This document shows, one piece after another, positions 27,977 to 37,273 of a stretch of DNA of 64,000 nt (position 1 is its first letter; every line of letters starts with the position of its first letter). The notes under the pieces were generated by a model. The model had not been told where the DNA came from. It was given only the letters and a program-made list of their open reading frames with translations, and made no database searches. Made by a program: the position numbers and the translations under genes. Origin of the DNA: Granulicella sp. S156 (GTDB lineage Bacteria > Acidobacteriota > Terriglobia > Terriglobales > Acidobacteriaceae); NCBI RefSeq assembly GCF_009766105.1, contig NZ_LMUH01000008.1, positions 126,453-190,452 on the forward strand. Direction: 5' to 3'.

Positions 27977-30900
27977 ATGAAAAATCGTACATCCAGAATC
28001 GCCGTAGTCATGAGTCAGTCTATCGTCCTGATGTTCGTTGCGCTGTTCGCCACGGGATCGTCGGCTTTCGCCCAGAACAACACGATATTTGGTCCCAACG
28101 TGTATGTGTTTACTCCGAGCGATTCAGTGTCGTCGATCAATTCGACTCTCTCCACGCTGGCTGGTTATACGCAGTTTGATACGAGTCGTGCCGCGGTGCT
28201 TTTCGAACCAGGCACTTACACTGGCGTTCAAGCCGAGGTAGGTTTTTATGAGTCGGTTGCCGGACTCGGCGAGACTCCCACCGCTGTCAGCATCAACCAA
28301 GGCTATTTGACGGTCAACACCACGGATTCCAATGGCAATCTCACAACAAATTTTTGGCGGTCTCTTGAGAACATGTCCATTGCCGTGCCAGCGGCCGATG
28401 AGAGCACGCTGCAATGGGGGGTTTCGCAAGGAACGTCCTTCCGGCGCATCAATGTCACTGGCGGAGTGGAACTAGCGAACACAGACTGTGGTGAGGCAAG
28501 TGGCGGATTCATCAGCGATTCGGTGATCACTGGGGTTCTCAATGCCTGCTCTCAGCAACAGTGGTATACCCGCAATAGTTCGATTGGGAGTTTCACGGGG
28601 TACGTATGGAACTACGTCTTTTCCGGCGTCGTCGGCGCCCCGGCGCAAAGCAACCCATTCAGCAATGATGCAGAAAATGTGCAGGATACCGTGCTCGCTA
28701 CGACCCCCGTCGTGCGTGAGAAACCCTACCTCTATATGGACAGCAGCGGCAACTACTGGGTCTTCTCGCCCTCCTTGAGGACAAACTCGACGGGCGCGGA
28801 CTGGAGCAATGGAGGCCTTGGCGCCGGCACCTCTCTGCCTATCAGCAGCTTCTACATCGCTACGCCATCGAGCACACTGGCAGCGATCAATGCCGCGCTG
28901 GCATCGGGCCAAAATCTCATTCTGACTCCCGGTATCTACCAGTACAGCGGACCCATCAACGTCACGAATGCGAACACCGTGGTGCTTGGCATTGGATATG
29001 CGGATCTTGTTCCGCAAACGGGAACGGCCGCGCTTACGGTGGCCGATGTGGACGGAGTGCAACTCGCCGGATTTCTCATCGACGCGGGTCCGGTCAACTC
29101 GCCGGTGCTTCTTCAGATAGGCGTAAACGGCGCACCGCGCGTTAGCCATGCAAGCAATCCGACCTCGATCAGTGATGTCTCTTTCCGTATCGGAGGAGCC
29201 ACAACAGGCACTGCGACGACCAGCATGGAGATCGACAGCGACAACGTCATTCTGGATAACATCTGGGCGTGGCGTGCGGATCACGGAACGGACGCTACCT
29301 GGACTGGAAATGTCGCCATGCACGGGTTGGTCGTGAACGGCGACAATGTTACTGCACTGGGTCTGGCCGTTGAACACTTTGAAGCAGAGCAGGTGATATG
29401 GAATGGCGAAAATGGGGAAACGATCTTTTATCAAAGCGAAATGCCCTATGACGTTCCCAGCCAGAGTGCGTGGATGGATGGCAGCGTTGATGGCTATGCC
29501 TCCTACAATGTTTCGCCCGGAGTTACGAACCATAAAGCATACGGAATTGGCGTTTACTCCTACTTTGACCAGGGAGTGAATATTGTCGCCAACAGCGGCA
29601 TCGCCGCTCCGGTCTCCGTCGGCGTAACCTTCACCGATGCGCTCACTGTATTCCTGAATGGAAGCGGCCAAATCACGAACACGATCGCCTCGAACAACAG
29701 CTCAGTCGATAATGCCGGCACAACGGTGAATACCGGAAACAGCATCAGCGATGTAAGCGCATGGGGAGGAACAAACGGCAGTTGTACCGCAGTTCCGAGC
29801 ACCCCGGGAACGCCCTCGGCTACGGGAACTTCTACCAGCACAATCAACGTAGCCTGGGTCGCCAGTTCTGAAGGGTCGAGCTGCACGTTGAGCTACAACC
29901 TGTTCCGCAGCACAACCTCCGGGTTCACACCCTCGCTGAGCAATATGATTGCTTCTGACCTGACGACAGCATCGTTTACCGATTCAGGGCTGGCCCTTGG
30001 GACGATCTACTACTACGCGGTGCAGGCGGCTAACGGAGACGGTTCATCGGCGGTCTCGGCGGAGGGGAGCGGCACCACGACCGGCAGCGGCGGTGGAACG
30101 TCGAGCGGCTCGGGCTCGGGCTCGGGCGGAAGTACCTCCTACACGTATGGCGTTGCCGACGATTCAACGTCGCTCGTCGTCTCGTTTACGGGAACTCCCA
30201 CCTGCGAAAACGTGATCCTAAGCTATGTTCTCAACGGCGGGAGCCAGCTCAATGTCCAGATGACGGTATCCGGCGACACCTTTAGTTACACCATCCCTGG
30301 GGTCACTGCGGGTGCTGCGGAGACTCTAAGCTACTATTTCACCTATGTTCAGTCGACCGGAGCCCAATTCGGACCGACGACCACCTACACCTGGACACGC
30401 GGCAGCGGCGGCGGGACGACGCCCGGCGGCGAAGGTCCGTATAACGGCACAGCCGCTGCTATTCCCGGCATAGTGCAGGCAGAAAATTACGATACCGGTG
30501 GCCAGTCGGTTGCGTACAACGTTACGTCTATCAACGGCACGGCCAACAGCTACCGCTCAGACGGCGTCGACCTGGAAGCAACTACCGATACAGGCGGTGG
30601 CTACGACCTCGGATGGACAACCGCTGGACAGTCGTTCAATTACACCGTCAACGTAGCCACGGCTGCAACGTACACAGTCACCTTCCGCGTCGCTACGCCC
30701 AGTGCAGTCAGCGATGCTTTTCATATCTCCAACTCCTCGGGAACGAACCTCAGCGGCTCGGTTGCCGTTCCTGCTACGGGCGGTTGGCAAACCTGGACCA
30801 ACGTAACAGCGACCGTAACGCTTCCAGCGGGTCAGCAGACATTAATCTTTAACCAGGACGCTGCCGGTTGGAACCTTAACTCGTTTTCGTTCGCGTCAGG

Positions 30901-31756
30901 CAGCGGCACCGGAACGGCTAACTGCAGCGGCGTCTCGGGCATTACTGTCGGATCCACCACCTACGCCCCGCAATGGTGCCAGGAATTCAACGGAGCCGCA
31001 GGTTCTCCTGATACTACCGTCTGGAATTTCGACCTCGGAAACAACAGTGGCTGGGGTAACAACGAAGTCGAGGTTTACTGCGGACCTCCCGGATACGCAG
31101 GCAATCCCTCTCAGTGCCCCACCACCTTCAGCACTTCCACTGCTCCTGTCTATACCGATGGCAATGGGCACCTCGTCATCCAGCCGATCAATGTGGGTGG
31201 AACGTGGATTTCCGGCCGCATGAATACTGAAGGTTTGGAAAACTTCCAGTACGGCATTATCGAAGCCAGCATTCAGGTTCCCAATACAACCAGCCAAGGA
31301 CTCTGGCCCGCATTCTGGTCTTTGGGCAGTAACATCGGCACAGTTGGCTGGCCCACCTCCGGCGAGGCTGACTTCATGGAGGATTGGTCCACCCAAGTCG
31401 ACAGCGGTCCTGGCCCCGCTGGGTTTAAGTCCACCATTCACACCGCGCTGACCGGAGGCGATGGAGTTGGAGACGTTTATGACTTACCCAGCGGACAAGC
31501 GACGGACACTGCGTATCACACCTACGGAATTATCTGGACTCCTAACGAGATGCAGTTCTTTATTGATGACCCGGCAACGCCTTTCTTCACCACTACTCCC
31601 AGCAGCCTTCCGTCCGGGGACACTTGGCCATTCAATGCGAATATCTTCCTGCTTTTGAATGTCGCTGTCGGTGGTACCCTCGGTGGTTCCACTGCCAATC
31701 TATCCAATCCTCAGCCGATGATGGTGGATTACGTCCGATACTACACAGCGCCATAG
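27977..31756 (+). CDS. Beta-helix / FN3 / CBM6-like / GH16 endo-beta-glucanase
   Basis: 1,259 residues from the ATG at 27977, after GGGAGG and starting a signal peptide (SQSIVLMFVALFATGSSAFAQ). Residues about 35-595 form a right-handed beta-helix region of the kind seen in secreted actinobacterial proteins (LILTPGIYQYSGPI, TVVLGIGYADLVP, DVDGVQLAGFLIDAGP). Then come an FN3 domain (about 600-695), a Gly/Ser linker, an Ig-like segment, a CBM6-like domain (about 825-975, PGIVQAENYD) and GH16 (about 995-1259) with the ExDxxE catalytic motif GEADFMED (Glu1130, Asp1132, Glu1135). GH16 enzymes of this type cut beta-1,3 or mixed-linked glucan (laminarin, fungal wall). The beta-helix may be a second catalytic unit. 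Confidence 0.88.
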   Translation: MKNRTSRIAVVMSQSIVLMFVALFATGSSAFAQNNTIFGPNVYVFTPSDSVSSINSTLSTLAGYTQFDTSRAAVLFEPGTYTGVQAEVGFYESVAGLGETPTAVSINQGYLTVNTTDSNGNLTTNFWRSLENMSIAVPAADESTLQWGVSQGTSFRRINVTGGVELANTDCGEASGGFISDSVITGVLNACSQQQWYTRNSSIGSFTGYVWNYVFSGVVGAPAQSNPFSNDAENVQDTVLATTPVVREKPYLYMDSSGNYWVFSPSLRTNSTGADWSNGGLGAGTSLPISSFYIATPSSTLAAINAALASGQNLILTPGIYQYSGPINVTNANTVVLGIGYADLVPQTGTAALTVADVDGVQLAGFLIDAGPVNSPVLLQIGVNGAPRVSHASNPTSISDVSFRIGGATTGTATTSMEIDSDNVILDNIWAWRADHGTDATWTGNVAMHGLVVNGDNVTALGLAVEHFEAEQVIWNGENGETIFYQSEMPYDVPSQSAWMDGSVDGYASYNVSPGVTNHKAYGIGVYSYFDQGVNIVANSGIAAPVSVGVTFTDALTVFLNGSGQITNTIASNNSSVDNAGTTVNTGNSISDVSAWGGTNGSCTAVPSTPGTPSATGTSTSTINVAWVASSEGSSCTLSYNLFRSTTSGFTPSLSNMIASDLTTASFTDSGLALGTIYYYAVQAANGDGSSAVSAEGSGTTTGSGGGTSSGSGSGSGGSTSYTYGVADDSTSLVVSFTGTPTCENVILSYVLNGGSQLNVQMTVSGDTFSYTIPGVTAGAAETLSYYFTYVQSTGAQFGPTTTYTWTRGSGGGTTPGGEGPYNGTAAAIPGIVQAENYDTGGQSVAYNVTSINGTANSYRSDGVDLEATTDTGGGYDLGWTTAGQSFNYTVNVATAATYTVTFRVATPSAVSDAFHISNSSGTNLSGSVAVPATGGWQTWTNVTATVTLPAGQQTLIFNQDAAGWNLNSFSFASGSGTGTANCSGVSGITVGSTTYAPQWCQEFNGAAGSPDTTVWNFDLGNNSGWGNNEVEVYCGPPGYAGNPSQCPTTFSTSTAPVYTDGNGHLVIQPINVGGTWISGRMNTEGLENFQYGIIEASIQVPNTTSQGLWPAFWSLGSNIGTVGWPTSGEADFMEDWSTQVDSGPGPAGFKSTIHTALTGGDGVGDVYDLPSGQATDTAYHTYGIIWTPNEMQFFIDDPATPFFTTTPSSLPSGDTWPFNANIFLLLNVAVGGTLGGSTANLSNPQPMMVDYVRYYTAP

Positions 31757-32130
31757 TGAAGCTGGAATCACAGATTGAGGCTCTGTTGCAGGCAGGGGCT
31801 CTGTTGCATTAACTCATCGAGCTGCAGTTTGGTGTCGACCTGACGCAGCTCGATCAAACCATGATCGACGTGTTAATCAATCCCGCACTCATGGAAGCTT
31901 CGGTCTGTGTCCCATCGTGCGCCTCGAGAACAAACGATACATCACCCGCAGGTGCATCGGTAGGCGTGATAAGAATACGACGGAGATCGCGAAAAACAAT
32001 AGCTAGGTGGGCATATCGCGACGGTAGCCTTGTGGAAGCTGGGGAGCGGTCAACATCTCTGTTCCCTGTCGTGATGGCCTCGGTAGATTCAGCAAGCGAA
32101 GTTGAGTCGCAGCCCGTTGCCGGCCAGTTA
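31757..32130. other. Intergenic region between convergent genes
   Basis: 374 bp between the GH16 gene (plus) and the ECF sigma gene (minus). Long overlapping frames on both strands give no recognisable protein, and neither has a ribosome site outside a neighbouring gene. No clear terminator was seen. Confidence 0.4.
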
Positions 32131-32775
32131 TCAGCTCCCTCGGGCACAATCCGCATTGAACTGCGTGGCCAGGCTCTTTCTTGCGTCATTCTTCAGCTCC
32201 CCGTATAGCCAAGCTTTTGCCATTTGAAATTCTCTCTTCACGGTGGCCGTGGAGAGAGACATCACTTCGGCAGTTTCTTCCACATTCAAACCCGCAAAAA
32301 AGCGCAATTCCACAATCCGACACTGTCGTTTATCCCATTTCTCCAGCTTATTTAATGCCTGATGTACAGCAACAACCTGCCATAACTGTGCCTCTTTGTA
32401 GACAAACGCATCTTCCAAAGACACCATCTCGAAGGATTCGCCGCGCTTCTGCGTATTGCGCGTGCGTGCGTAATCGACCAAGACACGCCGCATGACTTGG
32501 GCCGCCGTGCCGAAGAAGTGAGCGCGGTTTTTCCAGTCGATATCAGAGCCACCAAGCAACCGTATATAGGCTTCATTGACCAGCGCACTAGTTTGGAGAG
32601 TATGGTCTTTCCTTTCTCTCCTCATATAGTTTCGCGAGATACGGTGCAACTCGCGGTAAATTATAGGCATCAATTGCCCTTCTACCTGGTGGTTTCCTCT
32701 ACCCAATTCAGCTAAGAGGGCCGTGATGCAAGGAGCGGATTCGCTTTCGGCTCTTGGATCAATCGACGCTTCCAT
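32131..32775 (-). CDS. ECF-type sigma factor (kinase-linked, TIGR02999 type)
   Basis: A 214-residue sigma-70-family protein. It shows the signature of the Acidobacteriota/Planctomycetota ECF group: GQLMPIIYRELHRISRNYMRRERKDHTLQ, SALVNEAYIRLL, HFFGTAAQVMRRVLVDYAR, and a region 4 LNVEETAEVMSLSTATVKREF. No anti-sigma factor is adjacent. Instead a Ser/Thr kinase with TPR repeats lies upstream on the same strand, as often found for this group, suggesting control by phosphorylation. A 304-bp gap with a hairpin separates it from the preceding small gene. Confidence 0.88.
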   Translation of the reverse strand: MEASIDPRAESESAPCITALLAELGRGNHQVEGQLMPIIYRELHRISRNYMRRERKDHTLQTSALVNEAYIRLLGGSDIDWKNRAHFFGTAAQVMRRVLVDYARTRNTQKRGESFEMVSLEDAFVYKEAQLWQVVAVHQALNKLEKWDKRQCRIVELRFFAGLNVEETAEVMSLSTATVKREFQMAKAWLYGELKNDARKSLATQFNADCARGS

Positions 32776-32970
32776 ATCAACACCCGCTCTGCAATTCGTG
32801 TTAGGAGAATGAACGAAACACCCAGTCGAAAGACGTTAAAATCAGCGACCATCCTTGCGTTGGGATATGCCTGTAGGTCCTGATTCTTCGATCCCGAGCT
32901 GTGCGCGAAAGACATAGTGGAGAAAGAGGTCGGCTTTTGCGCTGCACCAATGCCTGAAACTCCCGGTTGT

Positions 32971-33014
32971 AGCTCCTTGGTAATCACTGTGGTTGCAATG
33001 ATAACCAAGGAGCT
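32971..33014. repeat. Large hairpin with 16-bp arms
   Basis: AGCTCCTTGGTAATCA (32971-32986) and TGATAACCAAGGAGCT (32999-33014) are inverted copies with one mismatch and a 12-nt loop. It lies between the small beta-rich gene and the sigma factor. No T-run follows on the minus strand, so it may be a partial terminator, an mRNA-stabilising stem or an operator. Confidence 0.55.
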
Positions 33015-33079
33015 TAGGTCAGTCCTGCGGCCACGTTCCCGAATTCCGCCTGGAAGATTTGTGAAGCGAGAAGGTCATT

Positions 33080-33388
33080 TTACTTCCCATCGGATACGAC
33101 GATTATCGGGTTTGTCAGAATCCGTAATGTGCACGTCGAGACCGAGTAGGTAAATGTTCCTGAATGAATTACCAAACACCGCTCATGTGGATCTACCGGA
33201 ATCGTATATGGACCAGTTCCAGCCCACGGCCAATAATCATCGCCATTCTCAGGGTCACCAATCCGAGTTAGAACAACCGGACTTCCGTACTCATTGATCC
33301 ATTGAATCCATTCACCCCGTCGAACCGAAACAGAGGGGTTGTCTACGCAGCCATTTTTGTTAATTGTGATTGTTGTCGAATCTGACAC
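33080..33388 (-). CDS. Small beta-rich protein, cupredoxin-like
   Basis: 102 residues from a GTG start preceded by AAAGGAGA at good spacing, which argues for a real gene. There is no signal peptide. The pattern SVRRGEWIQWINEYGSPVVLT, PYTIPVDPHERC and HSGTFTYSV resembles a small beta-sandwich of the cupredoxin kind, though a full copper-ligand set (His-Cys-His-Met) is not evident. It lies between the kinase gene (86 bp away) and the sigma factor on the same strand. It may serve in the kinase/sigma signalling chain; this is inference. Confidence 0.65.
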   Translation of the reverse strand: MSDSTTITINKNGCVDNPSVSVRRGEWIQWINEYGSPVVLTRIGDPENGDDYWPWAGTGPYTIPVDPHERCLVIHSGTFTYSVSTCTLRILTNPIIVVSDGK

Positions 33389-33474
33389 AACTAGTCTCCT
33401 TTGTTATTTGTGGTTTCATTTGTAGGTTCAGTGGATCGGAACCAACCTTGAAGAGAAAATAGATCAATTCATTT

Positions 33475-36303
33475 TCACTCGAAAGCCTTGAGGGTTTTTG
33501 CATAGCGAGGATCAGCACGAAGGTTCTTGAGATCGCCGTCGGACTCAATCTCGCTCATCGAATAGTTGTCGCGAAGTACGGAACGCAGTGTCAACAAAGC
33601 CTGCTCTCTCTGGTCGGTCAACTCGTAAAGGCACATGGCGTTAAAGAGAAATTCCGCTGTGTTTGCGGGGTGGCGCATCGCCTGGTTTAGGCGAAGACGG
33701 GCATCTTGTTTCTTTCCCAACTTAGCGTAGCTCAGGGCCAGTCTTTCCAATAGCATCCCGTCGTTTGGGAGAATGATGAGAGCTTGAGACTGTTCCTGAA
33801 CGGCTCGCTCGAAGGCCTGCTCGGCCTTGGCATGCTCGCCTGCCATGTCATAGGCATCGGCCAGATTGGTCCAGTTAACATAATCTTTGGGAGATAGATC
33901 TGTCGCCTTGAGGAACGCAACTGCCGCGCCGGCATAGCTTCCTAGATGAAATCGCGCTGATCCCAGGTTGGAGTAGGCACCGGCTGAAGGACTTACAGCA
34001 ACCGCTCTATCAAGCGTGCGTTCTGCTTCGTTGTATTTGCCTTGCGCCAGATATACGCCCCCCAGGGAAAAGATGGCCGGCACATTGTCTGGCGCCAGTT
34101 CCGTGACAATGTGGTAGCACTGCTCAGCCTGGTCATACTGGGCATGGTGAAAATAAAGAGCTCCCAGAGACAAATAGTTTACCCAGTCGGAGGGATTGCG
34201 CCGGATGCTGTCCTTGAGCAGGCTCTCGGCCTTCAAGATGGTTCCGGCGGCGTCGTAGGCCAGAGCGAGGCGCCGGATAACCTCATCGTCGGTTGGGTCT
34301 AGCCGTAGGGCGCGATTGAATTCGGAGATTGCGCTATCCAGATCGCCACTTTCCTGCAAGATCATTGCCTGCGCTAAGTGCGCCGGCGCCAAACTTTCAT
34401 TCAAGGAGAGGGCGCGGGAGGAGAATTGCCTCGCGGAGTCAAGCCAGTGTTTGTCTTTCGTATTGCGATATTTGAAAACATAGGCAGTGCCAAGATCGGC
34501 GTTAGCAGCGGCAAAACGTGCATCAAGCGAGATTGCCCTCTGCAATAGTGGGATGGCCCGATCCACATTTTCACTGCTATCACGCCTCAGATATCCATGG
34601 CCTTGCTGGTAGAACTCGTACGCATCAGGCTCCAGTTTCTGGTCGACCGGAAGATGATAAAGTATGCCCTCCGGCATCACTACCTTCAACATTGCCGAGA
34701 TCCGCTCAAGCGCCAAGTCTTCAACGGTGGCCATCTCCTCTGCGGGAATCGTAACAACCTCCGAACGCAAGACCTTAAGGGTCTGAGCATCCTTAACCTC
34801 GGTGCGAAGGCGCAATCCGCTGCCCAGCTTTTCCATCTGGCCGGTGATCAGCAGATTTACCCCTAGAGATGCCGCCGCATGGCCTGCATCGTCAGGCTTC
34901 ATATTGCGTACCTGTGACCAGGGAACAACCCACAAAGAACTATTAGCCGGCTCAAGTCGAGCGAGATTGCTCGTTACAGATTCCGAGAGTCCATACGCGG
35001 AAGCTGGCCCCGGAACGTAATCTCCAACAAAGGTGAAGGGAAAGACAGCAAGATGTTTGTTCGCAGGCAGAGGGGTGGGAGAAAAACGAATCCATAAAAG
35101 AAAAGCAAGTGGTACGACGATAAAAGCAAAAGCCGCGACCAAGGCAGCGGCTCTGCGGTATTCCCGGAGGAGCGAGACCAGATTCCTATTTCCAGACAGT
35201 GACACAAGCACTGCTTCGACTGGAGCCATGCGTTTCTCCGGATCACGGTCCAAGCATCTCAGAATGGTCTTGTTCCAGTTTTCACCCAATCCAGGGCTGA
35301 TTTTAACCGGCGCAACCGGATTATCGGTGAGCCGGTTGACAGCTTCAATCCACTGCGAGTTGTTGTGAAACGGCCTCACACCCGTGGTCATTTCATACAG
35401 CACCACGCCGAGGGAGTAGATGTCGCTGGACAGGGTCAGTGACTTTCCCTGAAGCTGTTCCGGAGACATATAGGCTGGTGTACCAACGACCATACTTTGG
35501 CCGCTGCCAGTAGCCGATGAACCCTCGATTTTGGACATCCCGCAGGCGATGCCAAAATCGGTGATGACTGCGCGCACCTGCTCACCTTCGCCCACCAACA
35601 TGATGTTGGCGCACTTGAGATCGCGATGCAAAACAGGGACACGATGCGCTGCCTCCAGCGCCTGGCATAACTGGCGAGCAATGCTCAGGGCTTCCTGAAG
35701 TTCGATCTTACCGATGCGCTTCAGTCGGGCGGCGAGCGTCTCTCCGCGCACAAGCTCCATAGTAAGAAATAGGATTTCCTCTCCCAACTGCCAATGGTGT
35801 CCAATGTCGAAAACGCGGCAAACATTGGGATGGGTCACCTGCCTGGCTAGCTGGACTTCGCGGCGGAAGCGGTCGAGAGCATCTGGATCCAGAGCAATCT
35901 TGGGGTGAATTACCTTGATGGCAAGCCTTCCGCCCAAGTCACTGTCGTCAGCCTCGTAGACCTCTCCCATGCCGCCGCACCCAAGAAGGCTCACGATCTT
36001 GTAACGTTCTGCAATCAAGTAGCCTGGATGCAGGAGTCCGGCAATAGGAGTTGTTGAATCGGCATCAAGAAAACCTCCCATCGCATCATATTGGGAAAGA
36101 AGCTTGTTCAATTCTGCCTGGAGTTCAATATCTCCTTTGCACGCGTCGGCTACTGCGGTCCGTCTTTCGGCGGTGGATTGGTCAACGACTACTGCAAAGA
36201 TATCCTTCATCTGCGACCAACGGGTCGGTGTGGGAGTCAAAATGGATTGCGTGCGCATCTTCAATTGAACTTCCCCTCGTGAAATTGATATCCCTTCGTC
36301 CAT
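33475..36303 (-). CDS. Membrane Ser/Thr protein kinase with TPR repeats
   Basis: 942 residues from the ATG at 36303 (AAGG upstream); an ATG at 36258 is possible, and the open frame reaches 36564 without support. An N-terminal segment (PTRWSQMKDIFAVVVDQ) is typical of acidobacterial kinases linked to ECF factors. The kinase domain follows: GCGGMGEVYEA at about 108, ATP-binding Lys130, HRDLKCAN with catalytic Asp228, DFG at 249-251 and GTPAYMSPEQ. A membrane helix lies at about 385-406. The outer half has a TolB/adenylate-cyclase-like segment (LAVFPFTFVGD) and about eight TPRs (WVNYLSLGALYFHHAQYDQA and others). It probably passes a signal to the ECF sigma factor downstream. Confidence 0.93.
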   Translation of the reverse strand: MDEGISISRGEVQLKMRTQSILTPTPTRWSQMKDIFAVVVDQSTAERRTAVADACKGDIELQAELNKLLSQYDAMGGFLDADSTTPIAGLLHPGYLIAERYKIVSLLGCGGMGEVYEADDSDLGGRLAIKVIHPKIALDPDALDRFRREVQLARQVTHPNVCRVFDIGHHWQLGEEILFLTMELVRGETLAARLKRIGKIELQEALSIARQLCQALEAAHRVPVLHRDLKCANIMLVGEGEQVRAVITDFGIACGMSKIEGSSATGSGQSMVVGTPAYMSPEQLQGKSLTLSSDIYSLGVVLYEMTTGVRPFHNNSQWIEAVNRLTDNPVAPVKISPGLGENWNKTILRCLDRDPEKRMAPVEAVLVSLSGNRNLVSLLREYRRAAALVAAFAFIVVPLAFLLWIRFSPTPLPANKHLAVFPFTFVGDYVPGPASAYGLSESVTSNLARLEPANSSLWVVPWSQVRNMKPDDAGHAAASLGVNLLITGQMEKLGSGLRLRTEVKDAQTLKVLRSEVVTIPAEEMATVEDLALERISAMLKVVMPEGILYHLPVDQKLEPDAYEFYQQGHGYLRRDSSENVDRAIPLLQRAISLDARFAAANADLGTAYVFKYRNTKDKHWLDSARQFSSRALSLNESLAPAHLAQAMILQESGDLDSAISEFNRALRLDPTDDEVIRRLALAYDAAGTILKAESLLKDSIRRNPSDWVNYLSLGALYFHHAQYDQAEQCYHIVTELAPDNVPAIFSLGGVYLAQGKYNEAERTLDRAVAVSPSAGAYSNLGSARFHLGSYAGAAVAFLKATDLSPKDYVNWTNLADAYDMAGEHAKAEQAFERAVQEQSQALIILPNDGMLLERLALSYAKLGKKQDARLRLNQAMRHPANTAEFLFNAMCLYELTDQREQALLTLRSVLRDNYSMSEIESDGDLKNLRADPRYAKTLKAFE

Positions 36304-36749
36304 TGTTTCTACCTTGGTGCTGCCGCTCTTCTCACTTTCCCAGCCTGTTTGGCGCCTGGAAGCGCTGCCATGAGTACGCACGCATGGAGACGAGGGAAGC
36401 CTTCCCCGATATCCTGATGGCCGCACTCCCGTGCTTGCGTGCATTTCGGTCGGGTCCGTGGTTGACTGCACTTCCAGCACAGTGGCTTGGAGCGTATGTT
36501 CTGGTGATTCTCTTCGCACGCCATCCTGGTAGACACGATGCGACCCTCTGCAAATCAAATGCAAAAGCCAATCTGCTGCCTGCTAGTTGTCTGTCTCTTG
36601 GATCTGCGAAGAGGGCGGTATGGGGACACGAAATGTCTTCTTCCGGTTTAGATATTTCAACCTGGCTCTAGACCCTAGCAACATCGCATAGGGAGCAATT
36701 ATGCGCATCAAAGAATTCAGCGTCAAGGGAAAAACAAGCTGCACTGAAT

Positions 36750-36889
36750 GACGAGTTGGAAGTCGCTAGAACTTTGCGGACATAACCGCAACAGACCCGC
36801 TGGCCTTTTTGATAAGTGTTGCTGATAAGCAATTAACTTTCTCGACTGTGTGGCGTATCCACCATGGATTCTCATTGAACACGCGAAGA
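36750..36889 (+). repeat. 140-bp direct repeat, copy A
   Basis: This segment and 39128-39267 are about 89% identical, have the same length and orientation, and flank the two AidA/PixA-like genes. Both start near GACGAGTTG and end at ACACGCGAAGA. A small stem (TTGCGG...CCGCAA) lies inside, followed by a GGCC-rich part and TTTTTG. Differences between copies fall in all codon positions of every frame, so it does not look coding. Confidence 0.8.
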
Positions 36890-37032
36890 CGTAGCGAGGA
36901 AAATTTAGATAAAGAAAAAGCAAAAAGACTGATCCCGATCCTGAAGAGTTTCCGCTTAACAATACAGAGCAACAAACTTGGTTCGGCCCAAACAGCCTCG
37001 CCTAACCGGTGAGGACTATCGGGCCGCAATAA

Positions 37033-37185
37033 ACCATCGAATGCGGGTGGATCGATTACAACCAGGTGCGCTCACTCAGTGCGTTGGAGTCCCTGACGCC
37101 GGAGAAATTCGCAACGGGCTGCGTGAATGTGGGAAGCAAAAACTGCACTCCCCATTTGCCAGCCTCAACGGCGGCTGCGAGATGA
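37033..37185 (+). pseudogene. IS3-family transposase C-terminal remnant
   Basis: Frame 37033-37185 reads ECGWIDYNQVRSLSALESLT then PEKFATGC and a short tail to TGA. This matches the end of IS3-family OrfB integrases (W-x-x-DYN-x-VRPHSALGYLTPxEFA). A TAA lies directly upstream in frame at 37030-37032, and no DDE domain remains. It is a decayed insertion-sequence end just upstream of the first AidA/PixA-like gene. Confidence 0.65.
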
Positions 37186-37273
37186 ATTTGCAGCTAAACC
37201 CAAAACCGAGCCCTCTCCCTTACACGGACCAATCGTAGAGGGCGCTGCACAATCACTCGAAAGGAAAACTGTC

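Noticed and set aside
31854..32208. Overlapping open frames on both strands after the GH16 gene
   Set aside because: Each starts or ends inside the sigma gene, neither has a ribosome site, and neither resembles a known protein.
32712..33008. 98-residue minus-strand frame overlapping the sigma-factor start
   Set aside because: It overlaps the well-supported sigma gene and covers the hairpin at 32971-33014; composition is not convincing.
36723..37029. Minus-strand frames covering repeat copy A, with counterparts at 38988-39376 over copy B
   Set aside because: The similar peptide segments come from the shared 140-bp DNA repeat. Changes between copies are mostly non-synonymous, so protein coding is unlikely.
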